5,250 nucleotides of DNA, taken from contig CAMPCK010000085.1 of the NCBI GenBank assembly GCA_946645735.1, positions 1 to 5,250 on the forward strand. Direction: 5' to 3'. Of the stretch, positions 1 to 4,902 are shown piece after piece; position 1 is the stretch's first letter, and every line of letters starts with the position of its first letter. The notes below the pieces were generated by a model that did not search any database, was not told where the DNA came from, and saw only the letters and a program-made list of their open reading frames with translations. The translations under genes and the position numbers were made by a program. This DNA is from an uncultured Clostridia bacterium. GTDB lineage: Bacteria > Bacillota_A > Clostridia > Peptostreptococcales > Anaerovoracaceae.

Positions 1-344
1 GAGCTGACAAGAGCTTCAACTTCAACTATCTTCCTAACTTCCTTTCAGAAGAAGCAAAGACCAAGCTTGCAGGTCTCGCTGTAGCTGACAAGGCTGAGAT
101 CTCCGAGAACAAGATCTTCAAGGGACTTGTTGACGGACGTGTATCCAAGCAGCTCAAGGAAATCTGCCTTCTTGATCAGACATATGTCAGAGCAGAAGAT
201 GGTAAGCAGACTGTTGGTCAGTACCTTAAGTCTGTTGACAAGGATCTGAAGCTTAAGAAGGCCATCAGATTCGAAGTAGGCGAAGGAATCGAAAAGAAGG
301 AAGAAGACTTCGCAGCAGAAGTTGCTAAGCAGATGGGAATGTAA
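1..344 (+). CDS. tsf: Elongation factor Ts, C-terminal part (5' end outside window)
   Basis: EF-Ts is the cytoplasmic guanine nucleotide exchange factor that recycles EF-Tu during translation elongation. Only the last 113 codons are here, read from base 3, with a TAA stop at 342-344. Recognition rests on the near-invariant end of the family: GRVSKQLKEICLLDQ, then KQTVGQYL, then IRFEVGEGIEKKEEDFAAEVAKQMGM, which aligns closely with the E. coli C-terminus (IRFEVGEGIEK, DFAAEVA). This covers the end of the dimerisation region and the C-terminal module; the N-terminal UBA-like domain that contacts EF-Tu lies upstream. Codon choice is strongly biased (AAG for Lys, CTT for Leu, GAA for Glu), as expected for an abundant protein. 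In most bacteria tsf follows rpsB, so rpsB is expected just left of the window. A strong terminator follows 27 bases after the stop and separates it from the next gene. Confidence 0.96.
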   Translation, partial: ADKSFNFNYLPNFLSEEAKTKLAGLAVADKAEISENKIFKGLVDGRVSKQLKEICLLDQTYVRAEDGKQTVGQYLKSVDKDLKLKKAIRFEVGEGIEKKEEDFAAEVAKQMGM

Positions 345-371
345 TTCATACCCACATAATTATGCCAGAAG

Positions 372-404
372 AACCCCCGTGCCTCAGGGCACAGGGGGTT
401 TTTT
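372..404 (+). terminator. Rho-independent terminator of tsf
   Basis: The arms 372-383 (AACCCCCGTGCC) and 388-400 pair over 12 base pairs with one bulged A (393) and a 4-base loop TCAG (384-387). The 3' arm runs into six Ts (399-404). A GC-rich stem plus U-tract directly after tsf is a textbook intrinsic terminator, so the next gene needs its own promoter, which is present 16 bases downstream. Confidence 0.95.
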
Positions 405-419
405 ACTGCTCAAAAACAG

Positions 420-448
420 TTGACTGTATCGGTGTGAAATAGTAAGAT
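420..448 (+). promoter_or_regulatory. Sigma-A-type promoter for the hydantoinase-like operon
   Basis: A -35 box TTGACT (420-425; consensus TTGACA) and a -10 box TAAGAT (443-448; consensus TATAAT) are separated by exactly 17 bases. Transcription should begin near base 455, giving a leader of about 57 bases before the chosen ATG at 512. The location just past the tsf terminator supports it. The prediction is from motif reading only. Confidence 0.8.
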
Positions 449-451
449 TTA

Positions 452-475
452 GTTGTAATACTATAGTGAGATAAC
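452..475. promoter_or_regulatory. Imperfect palindrome over the transcription start, candidate operator
   Basis: A 24-base dyad is centred between 463 and 464. The inner eight bases ACTATAGT (460-467) are a perfect palindrome, the outer triplets GTT (452-454) and AAC (473-475) match, and one further pair (456/471) matches, so 8 of 12 positions are symmetric. It begins 3 bases after the -10 box and covers the predicted start site, where a bound dimeric repressor would block transcription. No regulator gene lies in the window and I cannot assign a family, so the operator role is inferred. Confidence 0.4.
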
Positions 476-500
476 ATGGGAAAGTGTTGTCTCATTGTCC

Positions 501-505
501 GGAGG
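501..505 (+). promoter_or_regulatory. Ribosome binding site deciding the HyuA-like start
   Basis: GGAGG lies 6 bases before ATG 512 and selects this start over the in-frame ATG at 476. The protein starting at 512 begins MLGIGIDTGGT, so the phosphate loop sits at the extreme N-terminus, as is usual for this family. Confidence 0.85.
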
Positions 506-511
506 ATATAC

Positions 512-2497
512 ATGTTAGGAATCGGCATCGATACCGGAGGAACCTGCACGGATGCAGTAGTTTTTGATACGGTTACAAGGGAAGTTCTTTCCTGGAACAA
601 AGCACTTACGACCAAGAACGATCTTAAGGTCGGGATTTTGGATGCCTTAAAGGGTCTGGACAGTGAGCTCGTTAAAAAGGCAGAATACATAGCTCTGTCC
701 ACGACTCTTGCCACCAACGCCTGCGTTGAGGATAAGGGGGGAAGAGCTAAGCTGGTCTTCATGGGTCTAGACCCCAGGGCTGTAAACATGATGAAGGGGA
801 CCTACGGGCTTCCCGATGTGAAGGACATATATTTCCTGGACTGCAAGCCCGATATCAATGAGAAACTGTCAAAGGATCCCGACTGGGAAAAGTTCAGATA
901 CGACATAAAAGAATATCTCAGGGACTGTGACAGCGTGGCCCTGGTGCAGATTAATCCTCAGCTTAACGGCGGAGCCTATGAGAGAAAAGCAGAGGAGATC
1001 ATTAAGGAAGAACTGGGTGACATGGTCTGCGTAAGGGGCTATGACCTCTACCAGGAAGTGAATGCCCAGAGGCGCGGAGCCACAGCGCTTCTAAACGCCC
1101 GCCTCATGCCCCTTGTGGTGGATTTCTTTGATTCCATTGACGCTTCCATGAAGGAGATGGGCCTTGACCTGAACATCTATGTCATGAAGTCCGACGGCAC
1201 AGTCATGAGTAAAGAATATGCCATGCGGCGCCCCGTTGAGACTCTGGTCTGCGGGCCTGCGGCAAGCGTAAGGGGCGCCATGGAGCTTACGGGCATAAGA
1301 GACGGCCTCGTAATCGACATGGGAGGAACCACATCTGATGTGGCTCTCATAAAAGACGGACATCCTGTGTCATCAAGCGGCGTGCGAGTAGGACGCTGGA
1401 GCACCATGGTAAAAGGTGTGGACCTGGATACTTTTGCACTTGGAGGGGACACGGGAGTTCTCCTTAAGGATAATGACATAATGCTGGATGAGAGAAGGGT
1501 GATACCCATCTCAATTCTTGCCCATGACCATCCTGAAGTGATTAAGGGACTGGAAGAAATCGTGAGAAAATTCTTTTCATTCCCTCTTACAGAGGGCCTG
1601 TTTCTGGTGCTCATGAGACGTCCTGAAGACATCTCGGGATACACACACAAGGAGCAGGAGATCATAAAGCATCTTGAGAAGGGACCTCTCAGTTACCTTC
1701 AGCTCTCTCAAAGAATCGGCATCAACCACAGGTTCATAAATATAAAGAGGCTGGAGAGCGAAGGAATCATCATGAGGTCCGGAGTAACCCCCACAGATGC
1801 CATGCATCTTCTGGGAGATTACAGGGCCTATTCAGTTCAGGCTGCCGAACTCGGCATAAGATACCTGGTGACACAGACCAGGATGAGCGAGGAGAAAGTT
1901 GCCCGCAGGATCTATGACCTTGTCATTCAGAGACTTCTCAATAATCTCACTCATATCGAGTTCCGCTATGAACTGGGGGACAGATATACGGAAACTGACA
2001 TGCACAGTCTGGAGAAGCTTACAGACATGATCTTCAGGCGCAGGATGAAGGGAGAGTCCCTTGGATATATAACGCCCGGGCTTAAGTCCGGCTATAAGCT
2101 TGTGGGAGTAGGAGCGCCTACGGGAATTTTCCTCAGGGACACGGCAGACCTTCTTGAAACAGATGGGATCCTTAACGAGTATTCCAAAGTTGCCAACGCC
2201 GTGGGAGCCGCTGCCGGCGATATCGTAACGGAGTACACGGTGGTGATCAGGGTCCAGGGCGAGGAATATGTCATGAGCGGAGGAGACGTGACCAAGGTCT
2301 TTGAAAGCTACTCCGAAGCTGTCGATGAGGCCGAAATGATTGCAAGATTCAAGGCCGAAGAAAAAGCAAGACAACAGACTCTTGAGGGAGAACTCAGGAC
2401 AGATGTCGATATAGAAGAGGATAAATTCCAGCTGCCTGCAGGTTCCAGCGTGCTCATAAGCACCAAGGTGACTGCGAGGGTACAGATCATTATTTAG
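512..2497 (+). CDS. Hydantoinase/oxoprolinase-family protein (HyuA-like, stand-alone)
   Basis: This 661-residue cytoplasmic protein has the ASKHA (actin/Hsp70-like) ATPase-fold layout of the HyuA family, whose characterised members use ATP to open lactam or hydantoin rings. Visible motifs are the phosphate-1 loop GIDTGGTCTDAVVF (residues 5-18), STTLATNAC (63-71), CGPAAS (248-253), the phosphate-2 loop VIDMGGTTSDVAL (267-279), GVTPTDA (424-430), the adenosine-type loop GVGAPTG (532-538) and VANAVGAAAG (560-569). Oddly, the usual SAGA/PGPACYG stretch between the phosphate-2 loop and the TPTDA motif is missing; that place holds about 100 other residues, including a winged-helix-like stretch (about 378-425). 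No hyuB partner is adjacent, so the substrate is unknown. The ATG at 512 is preferred because GGAGG (501-505) lies 6 bases upstream; an in-frame ATG at 476 lacks a good site and overlaps the palindrome. The family call is firm, the reaction is not. Confidence 0.88.
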   Translation: MLGIGIDTGGTCTDAVVFDTVTREVLSWNKALTTKNDLKVGILDALKGLDSELVKKAEYIALSTTLATNACVEDKGGRAKLVFMGLDPRAVNMMKGTYGLPDVKDIYFLDCKPDINEKLSKDPDWEKFRYDIKEYLRDCDSVALVQINPQLNGGAYERKAEEIIKEELGDMVCVRGYDLYQEVNAQRRGATALLNARLMPLVVDFFDSIDASMKEMGLDLNIYVMKSDGTVMSKEYAMRRPVETLVCGPAASVRGAMELTGIRDGLVIDMGGTTSDVALIKDGHPVSSSGVRVGRWSTMVKGVDLDTFALGGDTGVLLKDNDIMLDERRVIPISILAHDHPEVIKGLEEIVRKFFSFPLTEGLFLVLMRRPEDISGYTHKEQEIIKHLEKGPLSYLQLSQRIGINHRFINIKRLESEGIIMRSGVTPTDAMHLLGDYRAYSVQAAELGIRYLVTQTRMSEEKVARRIYDLVIQRLLNNLTHIEFRYELGDRYTETDMHSLEKLTDMIFRRRMKGESLGYITPGLKSGYKLVGVGAPTGIFLRDTADLLETDGILNEYSKVANAVGAAAGDIVTEYTVVIRVQGEEYVMSGGDVTKVFESYSEAVDEAEMIARFKAEEKARQQTLEGELRTDVDIEEDKFQLPAGSSVLISTKVTARVQIII

Positions 2498-2509
2498 TCT
2501 TTAATTGAA

Positions 2510-2514
2510 AGGAG
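2510..2514 (+). promoter_or_regulatory. Ribosome binding site of the lipoprotein gene
   Basis: AGGAG ends 5 bases before ATG 2520 in an A-rich context. It favours this ATG over an in-frame TTG at 2505, which would put the binding site inside the coding region and add five unneeded residues ahead of the signal peptide. Confidence 0.8.
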
Positions 2515-2519
2515 AAAAA

Positions 2520-3236
2520 ATGAGACAAGGGATCAAACGTATTTTACCTGTTGTACTGATCATTGTTTTTGCAATGTCCATGACACTTACAGGCTGCGGC
2601 GGAAATACAAAGGCCATAAGCAGTGCCGCAGAAGGTTTGCTTAAAGCTCTTCAGGACGGAGACGTCAACAAAGTTGCTGAACTTGCCAGTGAGGAAGCCC
2701 TTAGTGACGGCGACTTCTCATTCATTGATCAGATGGGAAATCTGTCAGAATATTTTTTGAAGTCCATGAATGCAACTGAGGATGAGCTTACTGAAGAATC
2801 AAAAACTGCCATTGACAACCTGGCAGATACTCTCGTAAATGACTTCGTTTCTTCCTATGAAATAGGGGAAGTTACGGAAGAAGAGGGTATAGGCTATGTC
2901 TCATGCACCATCACTTACGGATATAATCCTGACAGCCTTGATGACAGCGGATATGAGGACGAAGTAACATCCATTGTTCAGAAGTATACTCAGGATAACA
3001 TGGACGAACTGATCACTTACTATAACGATAACGGTCAGGACGCTCTCTCGAAGAAGATAGTGAATGACGTACTTCCTGATGTATGTGACGTAATCCTTAA
3101 GCACATAACAGAGTCCGGAGAAAAGACAGAAAAAGCCATCCTTAAAGTAGAAAAATCTGATGACAGATGGATCGTTACAGAAGCAAAGATCGTTGAAGAT
3201 TCTGAAGAGGATGGAGAAGGCGAGAGCAATGGCTGA
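2520..3236 (+). CDS. Secreted lipoprotein of unknown function
   Basis: This is a 238-residue predicted membrane-anchored lipoprotein. The N-terminus has a short basic region (R2, K6, R7), a hydrophobic core (about residues 8-23) and the lipobox LTGC (23-26). Lipidation and signal peptidase II cleavage at Cys26 would leave the protein on the outer face of the cytoplasmic membrane. The mature part is acidic, begins with a helix typical of small NTF2-like domains (AAEGLLKALQDGDVNKVAELA, about 36-56), and carries a strand-like ILKVEKSDDRWIVTEAKIV near the end (207-225), as in many Clostridia lipoproteins of the DUF4878/DUF5105 kind; that resemblance is from memory. The tail is acidic (EDSEEDGEGESNG). 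The start is the ATG at 2520, 5 bases after AGGAG (2510-2514). It lies 22 bases after the HyuA-like gene and overlaps the next gene by 8 bases, so co-transcription is likely. The ligand is unknown. Confidence 0.85.
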   Translation: MRQGIKRILPVVLIIVFAMSMTLTGCGGNTKAISSAAEGLLKALQDGDVNKVAELASEEALSDGDFSFIDQMGNLSEYFLKSMNATEDELTEESKTAIDNLADTLVNDFVSSYEIGEVTEEEGIGYVSCTITYGYNPDSLDDSGYEDEVTSIVQKYTQDNMDELITYYNDNGQDALSKKIVNDVLPDVCDVILKHITESGEKTEKAILKVEKSDDRWIVTEAKIVEDSEEDGEGESNG

Positions 3237-3696
3237 TTACGGATTAATGATAAAACAGGCGGAGATGCTTCTCGAGGATGAGCGGGACTATGTGCCCGCA
3301 CTCTCGAACATCTCAGCACTCATATATGATGCCCTTGACAGGCTTAACTGGGCGGGCTTCTACTTAATGGACAGGGGAAGCCTGCTTCTCGGACCCTTCC
3401 AGGGGAAGGTAGCCTGCATCAGGATCGAAGTGGGAAAGGGCGTCTGCGGGACTGCTGTTATGGAGGATCGTACGCTGGTTGTGCCCGACGTCCATGAGTT
3501 TCCGGGGCATATCGCCTGCGACTCAGCATCGGAGTCGGAGATAGTCGTGCCGATCCACTCGGGCGGCAGGATCGTCGGAGTGCTGGACATAGACAGCCCT
3601 GTTAAGGAGCGTTTTGACGAGTCAGACGCAGCAGGGCTTGAGGCACTTATTCGCGTCATAGAGGAGAAAGTGGATTTCTCCAGGCTTGTGATGTAA
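3229..3696 (+). CDS. msrC: Free methionine-(R)-sulfoxide reductase (GAF domain)
   Basis: This family reduces free L-methionine-(R)-sulfoxide to methionine in the cytoplasm, using a GAF fold as the catalytic domain and drawing electrons from thioredoxin. The 155-residue product is close to the usual 150-165. Signature stretches are LNWAGFYL (39-46), LGPFQGKVACIRI (54-66), GKGVCGTAV (69-77), VVPDVHEFPGHIACDSAS (84-101), SEIVVPI (103-109) and VGVLDIDSP (116-124). All three conserved family cysteines are present (Cys63, Cys73, Cys97), arguing for a working enzyme. The chosen ATG lies 8 bases inside the lipoprotein gene, preceded by GGAG/AAGG (3213-3220); it gives the usual short helical N-terminus (MADYGLMIKQAEMLL). 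An in-frame ATG at 3160 would add 23 basic residues foreign to the family. The overlap implies translational coupling with the lipoprotein gene. Confidence 0.93.
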   Translation: MADYGLMIKQAEMLLEDERDYVPALSNISALIYDALDRLNWAGFYLMDRGSLLLGPFQGKVACIRIEVGKGVCGTAVMEDRTLVVPDVHEFPGHIACDSASESEIVVPIHSGGRIVGVLDIDSPVKERFDESDAAGLEALIRVIEEKVDFSRLVM

Positions 3697-3816
3697 ATAA
3701 GCCGTGAATTCTTTGCAGTGGGGGCTGCAGGGAGGCTGAAATTAGCGGCTGAGGGTATTTTGGTGGATCATTTTGGATTTTATCTGTAATTGGGGACAGA
3801 TTAAGCAGTATTTTTT

Positions 3817-3867
3817 AAAAATGTCCACGGAAACCCTTGAAATCATAGGATACGGTGGACATTTTTT
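3817..3867 (+). terminator. Long-loop hairpin with U-tract, possible terminator of the operon
   Basis: AAAAATGTCCAC (3817-3828) and GTGGACATTTTT (3855-3866) are perfect 12-base inverted arms around a 26-base loop, followed by one more T and then ATTATTTT. The T-rich 3' side fits an intrinsic terminator for the unit ending at 3696. The AT-rich stem, long loop and distance of 120 bases from the stop make it a weak one. The arms are also two copies of the local repeat, so a role as element ends or protein site is possible. Confidence 0.45.
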
Positions 3868-4011
3868 ATTTTAGTCTCATAAAGGGTACCATTTCTCATA
3901 TAAAAAAATAAATGTCCACCAAAAGAGCGTATAAGGAGGTGATCGGTGTCATAAAAGCGTAAGTTCAACAAAAAAGGATGTAATAAAGGGGGAAAAAGGA
4001 AAAATGTCCAC
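3821..4011. repeat. ATGTCCAC repeat cluster (three direct, one inverted copy)
   Basis: Exact ATGTCCAC occurs on the + strand at 3821-3828, 3912-3919 and 4004-4011, and inverted (GTGGACAT) at 3855-3862. A degenerate inverted copy with one inserted T, GGTGGATCATTTT, lies just outside at 3762-3774. All copies sit on the A-rich (or T-rich) side of an A/T tract, so the shared unit is closer to AAAAATGTCCAC. Four copies of an 8-mer in under 200 bases is far more than chance. The three direct copies each begin a tiny ORF with Met-Ser-Thr; the last directly precedes the ribosome binding site of the gene at 4027. The spacing is irregular (34, 57, 92 bases), unlike CRISPR. Confidence 0.75.
3933..3944 (+). 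promoter_or_regulatory. Extreme Shine-Dalgarno match (12 bases) without a proper gene
   Basis: AAGGAGGTGATC is complementary over 12 bases to the conserved 3' end of 16S rRNA (GATCACCTCCTT). Its GGAGG core ends 6 bases before a GTG (3946-3948), the ideal spacing, yet the frame there is GTG-TCA-TAA, a two-codon ORF. It also lies inside the 16-codon ORF at 3912-3962. The sequence match is certain; a role in ribosome capture, pausing or translational control of the gene at 4027 is inferred. Confidence 0.5.
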
Positions 4012-4014
4012 AAA

Positions 4015-4019
4015 GGAGG
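4015..4019 (+). promoter_or_regulatory. Ribosome binding site of the nuclease-like gene
   Basis: GGAGG lies 7 bases before ATG 4027, supporting that start. It sits four bases after the last ATGTCCAC copy, so anything binding that repeat in RNA or DNA would be close to the site of ribosome entry. Confidence 0.85.
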
Positions 4020-4026
4020 CGAGAAT

Positions 4027-4851
4027 ATGTATTATAACATTAATAAGATAGTTGCTGAAGAGTTAGCGGGAATCGATTTTTTGCTTAAGGCTTTGGATGA
4101 GGCAGACTTTGATTTGCCGGAAGGGTATTTAAGGGGAAGAATTACAAAAAAAGGGATGGTATATCATCTTAAAGCAAAAAACAGCGATGGCAGTTATACG
4201 TCAAGGAAGCTGGGAGATGAAAATAACCCGGAAGTAATAAAGTATAAGCAAATGAGATTCAATAAGCAGCTAAGAAAAATACTGGAAGATAATAAAAAAC
4301 TATTGCTTGGTATAGCCGGCAGGTATTCATCGTATGAACCTGATGACGTCGATAATGCTTTGGATATGATTTATCGCGACTCCACCGGGCTGGTCAACAA
4401 GAATCCGGGAATGATGAGCGATGAGGAGTGGCAGGCAATGCCTTATGAATCTAATATTGACTACAGTTTCGGGAATAATCCGAACATTGCTTATGATGGA
4501 CAGGAGGTCAGGTCCAAGTCTGAGATTATTTTGTATAATCTGGTGGGGATGCTTGGGATTCCGCGGCACTATGAAGAAGATATCGGGCTTTTGAATGAAG
4601 CCGGACAGAAGGTATATAAGAATGCGGACTTACACCTCAGGGACAAACATATGAAAAAAGTAGCCCTGGAGCATCTTGGGAGAGTGACTGATACGAGATA
4701 TGTGGAGAATGCTGTTCATAAAATTCGTTTGTATGTTATGAATGGTTACGTATTAAATGATACCTTGCTCCTGACGGCAGATAACGCGGAAGGCAAGCTT
4801 GATTCCTACAGCGTTGTGAGGATGCTTAAGGCAAGGTTTGAAATAGAATGA
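4027..4851 (+). CDS. Hypothetical protein with PD-(D/E)XK nuclease-like C-terminal half
   Basis: This 274-residue soluble protein has no signal peptide or membrane segment. The N-terminal half is charged, with a strand-rich module (YLRGRITKKGMVYHLKAKNSDGSYTSRKLG, about 34-63) followed by a long helix (70-97). The C-terminal half has the order of motifs expected of a PD-(D/E)XK fold: VRSKSE (161-166) on a helix, GIPRHYEEDI (177-186), an acidic Asp201 in NADLHL where related proteins, as I remember them, read PDF, then ALEHLG (213-218) with Glu215-x-His in place of E-x-K, and NGYVLNDTLLLTAD (239-252). That pattern, including WEHLG-like strands, recurs in uncharacterised Clostridia proteins I recall. 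Candidate catalytic residues are Glu166, Asp201 and Glu215; activity is unproven. Base composition is clearly AT-richer than the flanking genes and the gene stands alone, suggesting acquisition by transfer. Substrate and cellular role are unknown. Confidence 0.8.
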   Translation: MYYNINKIVAEELAGIDFLLKALDEADFDLPEGYLRGRITKKGMVYHLKAKNSDGSYTSRKLGDENNPEVIKYKQMRFNKQLRKILEDNKKLLLGIAGRYSSYEPDDVDNALDMIYRDSTGLVNKNPGMMSDEEWQAMPYESNIDYSFGNNPNIAYDGQEVRSKSEIILYNLVGMLGIPRHYEEDIGLLNEAGQKVYKNADLHLRDKHMKKVALEHLGRVTDTRYVENAVHKIRLYVMNGYVLNDTLLLTADNAEGKLDSYSVVRMLKARFEIE

Positions 4852-4853
4852 AA

Positions 4854-4880
4854 AAAGCGCGGGCACTGAACCCGCGCTTT
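4854..4880. terminator. Bidirectional terminator between convergent genes
   Basis: AAAGCGCGGG (4854-4863) and CCCGCGCTTT (4871-4880) form a perfect 10-base-pair stem with a 7-base loop. On the - strand the stem runs into six Ts (complement of 4851-4856), making it a strong terminator for proC. On the + strand it is followed by TTTGATATTTT, a poorer tract, which should still end the nuclease-like gene, whose stop codon abuts the stem. Confidence 0.92.
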
Positions 4881-4902
4881 GATATTTTGCAAAAAACTTA
4901 CG

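Larger units (their letters stand above)
3697..4026. other. 330-base gap without a conventional gene, repeat-rich
   Basis: No ORF of normal gene size and quality is seen on either strand. The left part (3697-3816) holds a small stem TGCAG/CTGCA (3714-3718 with 3725-3729), a degenerate GGTGGATCATTTT (3762-3774) and a GGGGACAGATT string (3793-3803). The right part (3817-4026) is AT-rich and carries the ATGTCCAC repeats, a hairpin, a TATAAA string (3899-3904) with no acceptable -35 box, an extreme Shine-Dalgarno match and several tiny ORFs. I see no tRNA, no riboswitch I can name and no convincing promoter for the gene at 4027. Confidence 0.7.

Noticed and set aside
456..466. TAATACTATAG resembling a T7-type phage promoter.
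   Set aside because: It lacks the CGACTCAC centre of that promoter, and a good host sigma-A promoter is already present upstream.
476..511. Alternative upstream start of the HyuA-like protein at ATG 476.
   Set aside because: It would add 12 residues (MGKCCLIVRRIY) before the phosphate loop, lacks a ribosome binding site and overlaps the putative operator; ATG 512 has GGAGG at 6 bases.
403..1807. Reverse-strand ORFs of 76-162 residues opposite the HyuA-like gene (and others through 3659).
   Set aside because: They lie opposite well-recognised genes, show low-complexity Ser/Arg/Pro-rich translations typical of antisense frames, and have no ribosome binding sites or family signatures.
3160..3228. 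Alternative upstream start of msrC at ATG 3160.
   Set aside because: It adds a basic 23-residue stretch not found in the family and would lie well inside the lipoprotein coding region; ATG 3229 has a binding site and gives normal length.
3933..3944. Fragment of a 16S rRNA gene.
   Set aside because: The match is 12 bases, on the complementary strand, and flanking bases do not continue the rRNA sequence; it is better read as a Shine-Dalgarno-like element.
3821..4011. CRISPR array.
   Set aside because: The repeat unit is only 8-12 bases, spacing is irregular, one copy is inverted and no cas gene is present.
3955..4026. N-terminal extension of the nuclease-like protein (in-frame open stretch rich in Lys and Gly).
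   Set aside because: The stretch after the TAA at 3952-3954 contains no ATG, GTG or TTG in frame, and ATG 4027 has a proper binding site. It would require a frameshift from the preceding tiny ORF.
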